From assembly GCF_042651785.1 (NCBI RefSeq), contig NZ_JBHSEC010000019.1, forward strand, positions 310,001 to 374,000: a stretch of DNA of 64,000 nt. The letters are read 5' to 3'. Under the pieces are notes generated by a model that ran no database searches, was not told the origin of the DNA, and saw only the letters and a list, made by a program, of their open reading frames with translations. The position numbers and the translations under genes are program-made. Every line of letters starts with the position of its first letter. Position 1 is the stretch's first letter. Shown piece by piece: positions 32,879 through 42,032 of this stretch. This DNA comes from Chungangia koreensis. Lineage in GTDB: Bacteria; Bacillota; Bacilli; Bacillales_A; Planococcaceae.

Positions 32879-33673
32879 TTACCGTTTCTCTATTTTTTCT
32901 TCTACATTGCTATTTTGACTTTCAAGGAATAGCATCGGAAGATTCACCAAGATCGGTGGATCATAGGGGAGGGGTTCTCTTAAGAAAAGTTCCACTGCTA
33001 TCTTAGTATCCTTCTCAATATGTATCGGATTTTCAGTTTTTCCACGCAAACTATTTTCCAACAGAAAATAAGTTTTGGGATTCATGCTCCAAGGAATTCC
33101 CGCAGCTAAAATATAATAGTCGCCCACCGGGATATCCGCGAATGAACACTCATGTCTTCCATTTTTGAATGCTGTACCTTTGATCGGTCGTTGGTCTGGA
33201 ATCGGACGCGGAAACACTCCAACGAAAATGACCCCTTTAAATGACTTGGGATAATGGACCGTACAGGAAATAGATGAAACCGCTGCCTCTTCCTGGTTAC
33301 TCAGTTCCTTTTCCAACATCAGATTTTCTGCCAGCTTTTCACTAGTCTTTCGGAATTTAACTGGGCTCACGCCGACTGTTTGCTTAAACCTGCTACCGAA
33401 AGAGCCAACACTTAAAAATCCGAGTGATAGGACTACTTTGAGGAGCGAGCCGTCCGGCTGTAAGAGTTTTTTCTTCCCTTCCTCAATCCGTAGGGCTGAA
33501 AGGAAGTGTCTTGGTGAAATCCCGGTCACTTCTTTGAATACACGGATGAAATGGGACTCGCTATAGCCGACTGCCCGTGCTACTTCTTCTGTAGTCAGTT
33601 CCCGGTCCAGATTTCGCTTCATATAGTCAATGGCTTCTTCGACAATGGTTTCATAGAGCGTGTTAGACGACAC
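32879..33673 (-). CDS. AraC-family regulator with C-terminal effector-like domain
   Basis: 264 residues. An N-terminal AraC/XylS DNA-binding domain (about 8-108) shows 'LTTEEVARAVGYSESHFIRVFKEVTGISPRHFLSALRIEEGKKKLL' and a second helix-turn-helix ('KVVLSLGFLSVGSFGSRFKQTVGVSPVKFR'). A strand-rich domain follows (about 130-264). The domain order is the reverse of classic AraC. It lies 5 bp after the cupin gene and at the end of the kynurenine operon, so control of tryptophan breakdown is a fair guess. Confidence 0.85.
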   Translation of the reverse strand: MSSNTLYETIVEEAIDYMKRNLDRELTTEEVARAVGYSESHFIRVFKEVTGISPRHFLSALRIEEGKKKLLQPDGSLLKVVLSLGFLSVGSFGSRFKQTVGVSPVKFRKTSEKLAENLMLEKELSNQEEAAVSSISCTVHYPKSFKGVIFVGVFPRPIPDQRPIKGTAFKNGRHECSFADIPVGDYYILAAGIPWSMNPKTYFLLENSLRGKTENPIHIEKDTKIAVELFLREPLPYDPPILVNLPMLFLESQNSNVEEKIEKR

Positions 33674-33678
33674 GATAA

Positions 33679-34032
33679 TTATCTCCTTTTAAGGAACCTC
33701 TCCGGTTCCAACTCCTCTGATTCAATTACGATTGCAGTCAAACCACTGTCTGTTGTCGTTTCATGTCCTTCCCCACGCTCCCAGAAAGCTGCTTCTCCTT
33801 GAGTAATATGTGTCTTTTCACCTTCCTTGCCCGATACCCAGCCTTCTCCTGACACAATTAACAATAATTGCGGGACGGTTGCCTCGTGATAACCAACGAC
33901 CCCATTGTTTCTCAAATACATACATCCGATTCGGGCAGGCTTTTCAGTCATAGCAATCCTTGACATGATGAAATTCGAATCATACATTGTAATCGGCTGG
34001 CCGACACCGGCATCAAACTTGAATATCTTCAT
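33679..34032 (-). CDS. Cupin domain protein
   Basis: 117 residues forming a single cupin barrel. 'CMYLRNNGVVGYHEATVPQLLLIVSGEGWVSGKEGEKTHITQGEAAFWERGEGHETTTDSGLTAIVIE' contains the two cupin motifs (G-x5-H... and the GEGHE loop). The metal-binding residues may be H and E of 'GYHE' and H of 'GHE'. It lies 22 bp after kynA and 5 bp before the AraC gene. It could be a sensor or a dioxygenase-like enzyme of the same pathway; the sequence does not settle this. Confidence 0.75.
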   Translation of the reverse strand: MKIFKFDAGVGQPITMYDSNFIMSRIAMTEKPARIGCMYLRNNGVVGYHEATVPQLLLIVSGEGWVSGKEGEKTHITQGEAAFWERGEGHETTTDSGLTAIVIESEELEPERFLKRR

Positions 34033-34054
34033 TCTTCACCCTTATTTCTGATCG

Positions 34055-34882
34055 TCACAGTTTCGTCCTTACATCCCAAAGCTCTGGGAAGAAGCGGTGA
34101 TCCAACACCTTTTTCAAGTACCCGACACCGGATGAACCCCCTGTGCCAGTTTTATGGCCAATGATCCGTTCTACTGTTTTCATATGACGGAATCGCCATT
34201 GCTGGTGACTGTCCTCGATATCCACTAACTTCTCGGCTAACTGATATAAATCCCAATATTTGCTGACATCCCTGTATACCTCAAGCCATGCGTCTGCCAC
34301 AGTAGGATCACCTTGATATGTTTGCGTGAAATCTCGGTCGGTTAAAGTAGGATTGATAGGGAATCCTTCTTTTCTAAGTGCTTCGATCGATACATCGTAT
34401 ATGCTTGGTGCTTCATAACTCTTCTTAAGCTCAGACAATAGAACCGGATTCTTCTCATAGATTTTCAATATATGACTTTGTTTATAGCCTAACGCAAATT
34501 CAATCATCCGATTCTGATACGACTGGAATCCTGACGCCTGGCCCAAACTCCCCCTGAATTCCATGTATTCTGCAGGCGTTAATGTTGATAACACATCCCA
34601 TGCTTGGACTAACTGCATCTGAATTTTTGAAACCCTCGCCAGCATCTTGAATGCTTCCTGCAATTCACCTTTTGTAATAGCTGCAATAGCTGCATTCAGT
34701 TCATGTAAAATTAGTTTCATCCAAAGCTCTTTCACTTGATGAATGACGATGAACAACATCTCATCATGATGTTCGGACAACCGTTCTTGGCTATTCAACA
34801 CCTGGTCCAAGTTCAAATATTCCCCATACGTCATCCGCTTTAGAAAGTCCGTATGGATTCCCTTTTCATCCATTCCCTTCAT
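34055..34882 (-). CDS. kynA: Tryptophan 2,3-dioxygenase
   Basis: 275 residues. A heme enzyme that opens the indole ring of tryptophan to N-formylkynurenine, the first step of the kynurenine pathway. Conserved blocks: 'YGEYLNLDQVLNSQERLSEHHDEMLFIVIHQVKELWMKLILHEL' (substrate pocket), 'FRGSLGQASGFQSYQNRMIEFALG' and 'QQWRFRHMKTVERIIGHKTGTGGSSGVGYLKK', which carries the heme-binding His and the TGGS substrate loop. Overlaps kynB by 4 nt. Confidence 0.95.
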   Translation of the reverse strand: MKGMDEKGIHTDFLKRMTYGEYLNLDQVLNSQERLSEHHDEMLFIVIHQVKELWMKLILHELNAAIAAITKGELQEAFKMLARVSKIQMQLVQAWDVLSTLTPAEYMEFRGSLGQASGFQSYQNRMIEFALGYKQSHILKIYEKNPVLLSELKKSYEAPSIYDVSIEALRKEGFPINPTLTDRDFTQTYQGDPTVADAWLEVYRDVSKYWDLYQLAEKLVDIEDSHQQWRFRHMKTVERIIGHKTGTGGSSGVGYLKKVLDHRFFPELWDVRTKL

Positions 34883-35508
34883 CCTCCGATCTTTCGGATT
34901 ACAGCTCTTACCGGACTTCCATCCGCACCTACAATACGTAATGGAAGAGCAACTAATTCATATTCCCCTACCTCTACATCCTGTAGGACGATATTCTCTA
35001 AAATCATTACCCCATTCCGATGAAGCGAATGATGGGCATCAAGCGTTTTACTGTCCAACGGATCAACAGAAGGTACATCGATTCCAATCAACTTAACCCC
35101 TTTTTCTTTCAAAAACGGTCCGATATCAGGCCGCAAATAAGGGATGATTTCAGGAAACTTGTCTGGCGACCCTTCTCCAGTCATTTTTAGCAAAATACGC
35201 TCCGCTCCCTTTAATTCGTGCTGTTCAAGTTCCGTACGTCCAACACTGCTATTTCCTGTTACGTCCAGCAACATTGTCCGTCCGATATATAGATGAATAT
35301 CTAAGTCTGCTATTCTCTTACCTTCATCGTCGAAATGAAAGGGAGCATCGACATGCGTCCCAATATGTGTAGTTGTTGTAAACTTTCCAATGTTCACGAC
35401 ACCGTTCTCCGCTTTTGCAGCTGACAGACCAAACTCGAATGGCGTATCACCTGGCCAACTCGGCATGCCTGTATATAGTGGCTGAGTAATATCAATCCAC
35501 TCACTCAT
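34879..35508 (-). CDS. kynB: Arylformamidase (kynurenine formamidase)
   Basis: 209 residues. Hydrolyses N-formylkynurenine to kynurenine and formate. The metal-binding motif of the cyclase-like family, 'HIGTHVDAPFHF' (H-x-G-T-H-x-D), is intact, with 'GIDVPSVDPLDSKTLDAHHSLHRNGVMILENI' as the second conserved block. It shares a boundary base with the kynU stop (TAATG-type junction) and overlaps kynA by 4 nt. Confidence 0.95.
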   Translation of the reverse strand: MSEWIDITQPLYTGMPSWPGDTPFEFGLSAAKAENGVVNIGKFTTTTHIGTHVDAPFHFDDEGKRIADLDIHLYIGRTMLLDVTGNSSVGRTELEQHELKGAERILLKMTGEGSPDKFPEIIPYLRPDIGPFLKEKGVKLIGIDVPSVDPLDSKTLDAHHSLHRNGVMILENIVLQDVEVGEYELVALPLRIVGADGSPVRAVIRKIGG

Positions 35509-36782
35509 TACGCAATAACCTCCCGTTCATTTGTAAACAACTTGTAGTGCTCATGCTCCATAATTGTTTTCAAGCGCTGTACCGTTTCCCATACATCTTC
35601 AAATGAATTGTAAAGGGCTGCCGGAGCTAAACGGATACCGTTCGGCTTTCGGAAGTCTGGAATAACGCCTGCTGCCTTCAATGCTTTACAAATCCTCGCA
35701 GCTTCGGGATGTTCTAAAAAGATATGACCACCCCTCGACTCATCCTTAGGGTTACCGATCGTGAACCCATAGTCCTCTAATTCGTTTTGAATCAAATCCA
35801 TCATATAGGCCGTCAGTTTTAACGACTTTGTGCGGAGACGTTCAATCCCAACATCATTGAAAAGTTCAAGAGACCCAATAAGTGGAGCCAAACTGAACAC
35901 ATTCGGCGTACCAATTTGATATGCGCCAGCATCCTGTGCGTATGTAGGTGAAATATCCATGTCGAATTGTTTATCCTTTTCAGAACCGAACCATCCCCCG
36001 AGACCTGGCTGCTTTTTGAAATGCTTTTCGTGGATAAACAAGCCGCCTGTGGCGCCAGGTCCGCCATTTAAATATTTATAAGTGCACCAAAAAGCAAAAT
36101 CTGTACCCCAATCATGCAACTTATGAGGTATTGTTCCAATGGAATGACATAAATCGAAACCGATCGGGATTCCTCTGTTATGCGCTTCCTTTGTCAGCCG
36201 CTCCATATCCAATATTTTACCACTCCGGTACAGTACTGCTGGTAGCACAATAAGAGCTACTTCATCTGTCATGGCATCAACAATATCCTCTTCATCCAAA
36301 AAACGGCCATCCCTGCTCTTTACCAGCTTTAGATGCTCTTCGGGTTTCAGCCCCTTTAACCGAATTTGACTCTGGAGAGCATATAAGTCAGAAGGAAAAT
36401 TCAATTCGTCCGCTAAGATTTTTGTACGAGACCCTGAGGGAGAATAAAAAGAAGCCGTCAGTTGGTGAAGATTCACCGTTGTTGAGCCGGTAGCAATCAC
36501 TTCACCATCCTTCCCCCCAACCAAAGGCTCCATTTGCTTGCCTACTCTTTCTGACAGATTGAACCATGGATGCTCCCCTTTCATCCACCCGTCAATGGCA
36601 TGTTCTTTCCAAGACTCAAGTAACTGTAAAAGGGACTGTTCTGCTCTTTTAGAAAGCAACCCAAGTGAATTGCCATCCATATAAATCGAGCCTTCCTTTA
36701 TGTGAAATTCAGCTTTATATCGCGACAGGCCATCCTCTTGATCCAATCGGCGTGCATTCTCTACCCCTAATTGCTGATTCAT
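35508..36782 (-). CDS. kynU: Kynureninase
   Basis: 424 residues. A PLP enzyme that cleaves kynurenine to anthranilate and alanine. The PLP-binding Lys is in 'WCTYKYLNGGPGATGGLF'; 'FDLCHSIGTIPHKLHDW' carries the Asp that holds the cofactor nitrogen, and 'GNSLGLLSKRAEQSLL' and 'ATGSTTVNLHQLTASFY' belong to the substrate and phosphate sites. First gene of kynUBA, followed by the cupin and AraC genes. The pathway here ends at anthranilate; no genes for further breakdown are nearby. Confidence 0.95.
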   Translation of the reverse strand: MNQQLGVENARRLDQEDGLSRYKAEFHIKEGSIYMDGNSLGLLSKRAEQSLLQLLESWKEHAIDGWMKGEHPWFNLSERVGKQMEPLVGGKDGEVIATGSTTVNLHQLTASFYSPSGSRTKILADELNFPSDLYALQSQIRLKGLKPEEHLKLVKSRDGRFLDEEDIVDAMTDEVALIVLPAVLYRSGKILDMERLTKEAHNRGIPIGFDLCHSIGTIPHKLHDWGTDFAFWCTYKYLNGGPGATGGLFIHEKHFKKQPGLGGWFGSEKDKQFDMDISPTYAQDAGAYQIGTPNVFSLAPLIGSLELFNDVGIERLRTKSLKLTAYMMDLIQNELEDYGFTIGNPKDESRGGHIFLEHPEAARICKALKAAGVIPDFRKPNGIRLAPAALYNSFEDVWETVQRLKTIMEHEHYKLFTNEREVIA

Positions 36783-36860
36783 TTCTCATCCCCCTGTTCC
36801 GAAAATTCAGTTATCACCATCATAACGCAAGTGCAAATCACCGCGCCATCCTCAGAAAAT

Positions 36861-36897
36861 AAAAAAGCCGGAACTGCTCGGGCAGTTCCAGCTTTTC
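36861..36897 (-). terminator. Terminator of the exported repeat-protein operon
   Basis: AAAGC-GGAACTGC, CTCGG-type loop, GCAGTTCC-GCTTT; on the minus strand it runs into TTTTTTAT. Confidence 0.8.
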
Positions 36898-36900
36898 CAT

Positions 36901-38013
36901 TTATGCCGAGAATTCACCAGCCGCTTCTACTTCCGCTTCTGTTGAAACTTGATCAGCAGTCGTATCGGCACCAGCGGTTGTTTCAAAATTACCAGTTGCT
37001 TCAAATGAATCGGAATCTACAGAACCTTCAACAGAAGTTTCAGCGTCAAACGCACCAGACACTGTCTCGGCAGAATTCAATGCTGTATCAGAAGATGATT
37101 CAACAACTGCATTTGCATTTGCGCCACCTTCAAAAGAGGCTTGTCCCGCCTCAACATTCACATCGCCTGCAGCAGTAGCATTAGCATTTGCTGTGAAGTC
37201 TGAAACAGCTTCTACAGAACCGTCAACAGCAGTTCCTAAATCTGCTTGCGTATTCACCGATCCTTCAGTTGCTTCAAGGCTAATAGAATTGGCAGTGTTG
37301 GCAGTTACATCTGCTGCTAAATCACCGGTAGATTCAACTGAGCTTTCTACAGTTGCTTCTGCAGTCACATCTGCATTCAGAGATGCATCTACTGAATTCG
37401 CTGTATTTGTCACTTCTTCCGAAGTACCCGTAACAAAGTTAGTTGCATTGGCTACTGCGGTTTCAACTTCAGCTTCCGTTTCCACTGTTACATCCTTCGC
37501 AAAATCGAACGTTTCAGTCACTGCTTCATTTACATTCGCTTGGGCATCTGCTGTTGTTCCGGCAGCAAATGTTGCCGCTCCGTTTAAGGTTGCTTCTGCT
37601 GTTGTTGAGCCATCAGCTTCAACTGTAGCTTCAACTTCATCAGTAGCTAAGTCAGTTGTGCCGTTTACTGTAGCTTCAACATCTGCTGAACCTTGTTCAG
37701 AAGCTGCATTCAATGCAGCATTTGTTCCTGCCTCAACAGAAGCTTTCAACTCGGTAGCTTCCGCCTTCAAGTCTTCAACTTTGGCATTTGCAGTACCTTC
37801 CACAAAAGCAGCCGTTTCCGTTACCTCAGTCTTCACGTCATTCAATAAAGTATCTGCAGTTTCCTTCAACTGAACATCGCTCTCAAAATTTGTTTTAACG
37901 GAAACCGATGAAGTAAACGACCCCTCAGCAGCGTCAGCAAATGTTGGTGCAAACTGTAATGCAACTGCCAATCCGAAAGTAGCTCCTGCGATTTTCATCC
38001 AATTCTTTTTCAT
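36901..38013 (-). CDS. Exported acidic Ala/Thr/Val/Glu-rich repeat protein
   Basis: 370 residues. Signal peptide (MKKNWMKIAGATFGLAVALQF, cleavage near ADA-AE). The mature part is built of irregular short repeats with alternating small and hydrophobic residues (for example 'VEATVNGTTDLATDEVEATVEADGSTTAEATLNGA'). The last 270 residues hold only one Lys and no Arg, and the protein has no Cys. The composition is unlike any neighbour and suggests a secreted or surface-coating protein, intrinsically disordered or beta-stacked. No anchor motif is visible. It lies 27 bp after the gene at 38041 and forms an operon with it. No family is recognised. Confidence 0.7.
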   Translation of the reverse strand: MKKNWMKIAGATFGLAVALQFAPTFADAAEGSFTSSVSVKTNFESDVQLKETADTLLNDVKTEVTETAAFVEGTANAKVEDLKAEATELKASVEAGTNAALNAASEQGSADVEATVNGTTDLATDEVEATVEADGSTTAEATLNGAATFAAGTTADAQANVNEAVTETFDFAKDVTVETEAEVETAVANATNFVTGTSEEVTNTANSVDASLNADVTAEATVESSVESTGDLAADVTANTANSISLEATEGSVNTQADLGTAVDGSVEAVSDFTANANATAAGDVNVEAGQASFEGGANANAVVESSSDTALNSAETVSGAFDAETSVEGSVDSDSFEATGNFETTAGADTTADQVSTEAEVEAAGEFSA

Positions 38014-38040
38014 GTATAATTCTCTCCTTTTAAATGTTTT

Positions 38041-39060
38041 TTAAATATTGTTTACGTCATTTAAAAAGGAGAGAGACTTCGGTGGTTCGCCTGGTGGTGC
38101 ATGGCTCCATTGACTCTTGCCTGCCTCTTCAGGATTTCTCCAACGAATTTCGGCTGCAAAATCCATTTTCAAGGATTCAAAGTATGCAGAGACTCCAAGG
38201 TCTGTACTAAAGATTTTAGTTGCTGAAGGTGAGCCTACTTGAATTGTCTGAGCAGTAACTGCCTGATTATTAAAGGATGGATTTTCATTTAAAGGAAATT
38301 TGTTAATTGGTTGATGGCTTTGTTTAACAACTCTATCCTTTTCAATCGAACCCTTTCTATTCTGAGAAAAAGTGTCTTCCCTCATAATCGGGGTAGATTC
38401 TATGGTAGATGTCACATAAGAATCTTCAACTCGAGCATGATTGTTGGTCGACACATCTTGATCTAAACCGTTAGCATCAGACGTATCAAGCTGTTCCTCT
38501 TCCATCACTACCTGTTCAACCGGTATTTCATCCAGCTTTTCCTCAGTATTACTAATAGTGTCTTCAACAACATCAATCGTTTCAGATTCACCAATTCCTT
38601 CTTCAACTGTTTCTATAGTATCATTAACTGGTTCAACGATCTTTTCCACGATCGGCTTCGTTTGTTCTTCAGCCGGTTTAACGACCGGTTCAACGACTTT
38701 TTCTGTAATCGGTTTTACAACCGTTTCTTCAACCTTTTTTGTCGTTTCTTGAACTGTGCCTTTGGTTTTCTCAATCACTTTTTGGACCGGTTTTGAAATT
38801 GGTTCTGTTTTGATAGTTGGTTCTTCAACTTCTTCTGATACAGTTTCGACTGTATTAGTAATAGGCTTCGCCAAAGAGGATTCTTCAGCTTGGTCCTTAC
38901 TTGTTTTTGTAGTAGAATCCGCGGCTTCCTTTACTTGTTGAACTGTTTTTTCCACAGATTCGATCGTCTTCAATTCATCAAATCCATCTGCACTCACAAA
39001 ATTAGGCGCGAATAGAACAAATAAAATCAGTGCCGGCAAAGCAATTTGTATTTTATTCAC
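38041..39060 (-). CDS. Exported low-complexity protein with Lys/Glu/Pro/Val repeats
   Basis: 339 residues. Signal peptide (MNKIQIALPALILFVLFAPNF, cleavage near VSA-DG). Residues 30-160 repeat 'KPI.EKVVEPVVKPAEE'-type units, PxxExx(V/I)xxPV with alternating charge, then an acidic Val/Glu segment. The last third is less repetitive and ends in 'SQWSHAPPGEPPKSL'. There is no cysteine and no sortase or SLH motif. The first gene of a pair with the acidic repeat protein; one carries basic repeats and the other is almost free of basic residues, so an electrostatic pairing on the surface is conceivable. No family is recognised. Confidence 0.68.
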   Translation of the reverse strand: MNKIQIALPALILFVLFAPNFVSADGFDELKTIESVEKTVQQVKEAADSTTKTSKDQAEESSLAKPITNTVETVSEEVEEPTIKTEPISKPVQKVIEKTKGTVQETTKKVEETVVKPITEKVVEPVVKPAEEQTKPIVEKIVEPVNDTIETVEEGIGESETIDVVEDTISNTEEKLDEIPVEQVVMEEEQLDTSDANGLDQDVSTNNHARVEDSYVTSTIESTPIMREDTFSQNRKGSIEKDRVVKQSHQPINKFPLNENPSFNNQAVTAQTIQVGSPSATKIFSTDLGVSAYFESLKMDFAAEIRWRNPEEAGKSQWSHAPPGEPPKSLSFLNDVNNI

Positions 39061-39156
39061 CTTTTTTCACCTCCCCGCTTCTAAAAATGCCTAAGGTTAT
39101 TTTCCACTAACAACGTAAACAAAACTTCATTTCATGTCTTTTAATCAAAAAGAAAT

Positions 39157-39180
39157 ACCTGTTACAAACTTGTAACAGGT
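39157..39180 (-). terminator. Terminator of the membrane protein gene at 39226
   Basis: ACCTGTTACAA, 3-nt loop, TTGTAACAGGT (11 bp); on the minus strand followed by ATTTCTTTTT. Confidence 0.8.
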
Positions 39181-39225
39181 TTAATATGTATACACAATCT
39201 TCTACTCCCCTAAGCAACTTCACTT

Positions 39226-39663
39226 TCAAATATGAGTCACTTGTTCGCTTCCCTCTATTATCCCCTGCTCAACAGCAGCTTCTACAGTCATAAACCGGGG
39301 CTCAAAGAACCCGATATTCACCACTTCTTTTCCTTCTGTTGTTTCCACTAAATAATGAAAACGCATTTTCGTCTCTTTAATAGAAAGAACCGTTTTGCCT
39401 AAATTATTGTAAATCTTAGAAACCGCTCCCCTTTGCGGATCGCTTGCCACAAGATTTACGTCAAATTCCGGATCTAACCGGTTATAGATGCCTTGAAGGA
39501 GTTTAAGAGCTTCTGCCACTCCCAGCAATAAAAAACCACATATAAGACCGGCCGGAATTATTGGGTAGAAAAAAATTCCGAATAAAATTGTTAGAATAAG
39601 TAAAACCGATCCGACCCATCGAAGTATAGTTGCCAATGTATTTTTCTGATAAAGATGAGACAC
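39226..39663 (-). CDS. Small membrane protein of unknown function
   Basis: 145 residues with two adjacent membrane helices near the N-terminus (about 13-50: 'ILRWVGSVLLILTILFGIFFYPIIPAGLICGFLLLGVAEAL'), then a cytoplasmic part of about 90 residues with strand pattern ('TVLSIKETKMRFHYLVETTEGKEVVNIGFFEPRFM'). No family is recognised. Single-gene unit with a terminator; GGGGGG precedes the ATG. Confidence 0.65.
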   Translation of the reverse strand: MSHLYQKNTLATILRWVGSVLLILTILFGIFFYPIIPAGLICGFLLLGVAEALKLLQGIYNRLDPEFDVNLVASDPQRGAVSKIYNNLGKTVLSIKETKMRFHYLVETTEGKEVVNIGFFEPRFMTVEAAVEQGIIEGSEQVTHI

Positions 39664-39747
39664 TTATTTCCCCCCTAATAGGTGTACCTTCCTTCCATTT
39701 TACCACCGAAACCCCAATCTAAATGGATTATTTTTATTATTCAAAAA

Positions 39748-39770
39748 AAGAAGCCCATAATGGGCCTCTC
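39748..39770 (-). terminator. Terminator of the second PQQ dehydrogenase gene
   Basis: AGGCCCAT, short loop, ATGGGCTT on the minus strand, then CTTTTTTT. Confidence 0.75.
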
Positions 39771-39771
39771 T

Positions 39772-41907
39772 TTAGTCACCTATTTTAGAAATGATCTTAG
39801 TTACATAAGCAGCGACTGCTTCGATTTCCTCTTCACTTAAAGTATCCTTGAAAGAAGGCATGGAGGCACCGCCATTTTTAATCCTTTCCAGTACTTCGTC
39901 TTTGTCTTCAGTAATGAGGCTTTTCTGTAAATCGGGACCGTTATGTCCTCCTGTTCCTTGGTCTCCATGGCACGCAAGGCAATTTGCTTCAAATATCGCT
40001 AAGCCTTGACCAACATCCACAGCCACTACATCTTCGTCAGTAGGCTGGTTGGCAGACTGAGAAGCATCGATTACTGTTCCGGCAGGGAGGGCACCATTCA
40101 ATTTAAATGTATAAACTTTGTCTCCATGTTTGCTTCCTGCAAGTGAGTTTCCTGCGGCAAATACGGATATATATTGTTCACCATCGATTTCGTAAGTAAT
40201 TGCTGGAGCATTCACTCCTGCATCCGTCATGAATTCCCACACTTGTTCCCCTGTCGTTGCATCGTATGCAATCAGTCTTCCATCATTATGACCGACAAAC
40301 AATAGATTTCCTTTGGTTGTTAATGCACCGCTGTAAGCAATCGTATCCCAATTTTGCTGCCACGCAATTTTGTTCGTCTTAACATCGATTGCAGTAACTG
40401 TCCCTCTTGCAGGTGCATCAAGAACAGGTCCGAAAATACTTCCTAAATACATATCTCCTTCTGAAAACTCGTTTAATTCATTCCTCTCAAAAGAGAAATA
40501 ATTGTCATTTCCTAATACATAAAAATACTCAGTATCAGGATTGTAGGCTGAAGGCGGCCAGTTCGCCCCGCCAAATGTCCCTGGTTTTAAAGTGACCGGC
40601 ACATCCCAGAATGGTGTGAAAATGCTGCCGATTTCCCCTTCGAAATTTGGACCTAAATCCCTCGCAACGTCCTCTTCCGTTATGGTCTGTGGAACAAACG
40701 AATCACCGATAGGGAAAGGCTGTGTTTTAGCGGTTTTTTGGCGCTCATCCTGTGGAACTGCCTTTTCAACAATACCGACCAGCGGCTTTCCATTTGTACG
40801 ATCTAACAAATACACCCATCCTGTTTTACCTGCCTGCCCAATACCCTTCCGGACTTTCCCATCCATTTCAACATCATACAGGATGACGGGGTTCGGACTA
40901 TCCATATCCCAGATATCATGATGTACCTCTTGAAAATGCCACTTATATTGGCCGGTCTTAACATCTAATGCCACAATGGAATCTGCATATAAATTATCTC
41001 CTTCTCGCATGCTTCCATCTACATCAGGTGCCGTATTACCTGTTGAGAAATAGATATATCCAAGCTCTGGATCAACAGCTGGCGTTTGCCATATCGGCGC
41101 CCCTCCCGTCAGCCAAGCATCATTATCGGATGGCCATGAATCATGACCCTTTTCCCCAGGGCCCGGAATGGAGTACCATCGCCACACTTCAAATCCATTA
41201 TCCGAATCATAGGCAGTTAAACGGCCCCGAATGCCATACTCTCCTCCGGAAACTCCCGTGAATACCTTGCCATCGTAGTATAATGGTGCGCTTGTGATGG
41301 TATAACCCTCTTCCCAATTCGCCACTTCTGTTTCCCAAATGACTTCACCCGTTTTCTGATCCAAAGCCACTAACCTTGCATCGAGTAATCCGACAAAAAC
41401 TTTTCCTTCACCAAGTGCGACACCGCGTGTAGTCCAGCCACAACAAACCGTATCCAATTTTTCTGCGAGCTTCGGTCGATACTCCCAAATCTTTTCTCCG
41501 GTTACGGCATTCAAAGCCAGTACATCATGAGCCCCAGTGGCAATATACATTACTCCATCTTGAACTAATGGTGTCGCCTCTCCTGAATATTTGAATTCCA
41601 GACCAGAACCAAGACTCGTCACCCATTCAGGTTTCAAATCAGCAATATTCTCCGTATTAATCTGATCTAACAGAGAATATCTCCGATTGAAAAGATCCCC
41701 GCCATAGGTTGTCCATTCTGCAGATGGATACTCTACTGCAGACACGATCGGTTGTTTCTCCTTCTCCACTATCGGCGGCGGAACATAGGCTTCTTCCTCT
41801 TCTTCCGGCATCACTTTAGAAATTAAAACCAATCCAGGTAATATGAATGCCAAGATGATGGAACCTATGAAGATATTGAAATACGTTTTCCCAATTTGAT
41901 TTCTCAT
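39772..41907 (-). CDS. PQQ-dependent dehydrogenase with C-terminal cytochrome c, membrane-anchored
   Basis: About 711 residues from the ATG at 41907, which follows GGGGG; the longer frame has no ribosome binding site. An N-terminal membrane helix (IFIGSIILAFILPGLVLI) anchors an external eight-bladed quinoprotein propeller (about 60-600). The vicinal disulfide 'DTVCCGWTTRG' over PQQ, the catalytic region 'HHDIWDMDSPNP' and tryptophan-docking blades ('GEKIWEYRP', 'GEVIWETEV', 'GEQVWEFMT') are visible. A cytochrome c domain ends the protein, with CLACH heme site and a distal Met in 'GGASMPSF'. It should oxidise an alcohol or sugar outside the membrane and pass electrons to the respiratory chain. 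Very similar to the gene upstream. Confidence 0.9.
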   Translation of the reverse strand: MRNQIGKTYFNIFIGSIILAFILPGLVLISKVMPEEEEEAYVPPPIVEKEKQPIVSAVEYPSAEWTTYGGDLFNRRYSLLDQINTENIADLKPEWVTSLGSGLEFKYSGEATPLVQDGVMYIATGAHDVLALNAVTGEKIWEYRPKLAEKLDTVCCGWTTRGVALGEGKVFVGLLDARLVALDQKTGEVIWETEVANWEEGYTITSAPLYYDGKVFTGVSGGEYGIRGRLTAYDSDNGFEVWRWYSIPGPGEKGHDSWPSDNDAWLTGGAPIWQTPAVDPELGYIYFSTGNTAPDVDGSMREGDNLYADSIVALDVKTGQYKWHFQEVHHDIWDMDSPNPVILYDVEMDGKVRKGIGQAGKTGWVYLLDRTNGKPLVGIVEKAVPQDERQKTAKTQPFPIGDSFVPQTITEEDVARDLGPNFEGEIGSIFTPFWDVPVTLKPGTFGGANWPPSAYNPDTEYFYVLGNDNYFSFERNELNEFSEGDMYLGSIFGPVLDAPARGTVTAIDVKTNKIAWQQNWDTIAYSGALTTKGNLLFVGHNDGRLIAYDATTGEQVWEFMTDAGVNAPAITYEIDGEQYISVFAAGNSLAGSKHGDKVYTFKLNGALPAGTVIDASQSANQPTDEDVVAVDVGQGLAIFEANCLACHGDQGTGGHNGPDLQKSLITEDKDEVLERIKNGGASMPSFKDTLSEEEIEAVAAYVTKIISKIGD

Positions 41908-41983
41908 TCCCCTACCCCCTTTCCGCATTATATGAACTAATTTGTTCTATTAAGATTAAAAGATTTAAAAACTTTTCAACAAA

Positions 41984-42023
41984 AAAGACTGCAAATGGCA
42001 TCGTTTTGCCATTTGCAGTCTAA
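41984..42023 (-). terminator. Terminator between the two PQQ dehydrogenase genes
   Basis: AGACTGCAAATGGCA pairs perfectly with its inverse (15 bp, 6-nt loop); on the minus strand it is followed by TTTTTTG. The two genes are therefore separate units. Confidence 0.92.
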
Positions 42024-42032
42024 GATAAATTT

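Noticed and set aside
37193..37873. Plus-strand frame of 226 codons, Ser/Val/Thr/Ala-rich
   Set aside because: Antisense shadow of the Ala/Thr/Glu-rich exported protein, whose signal peptide and ribosome binding site on the other strand are clear.
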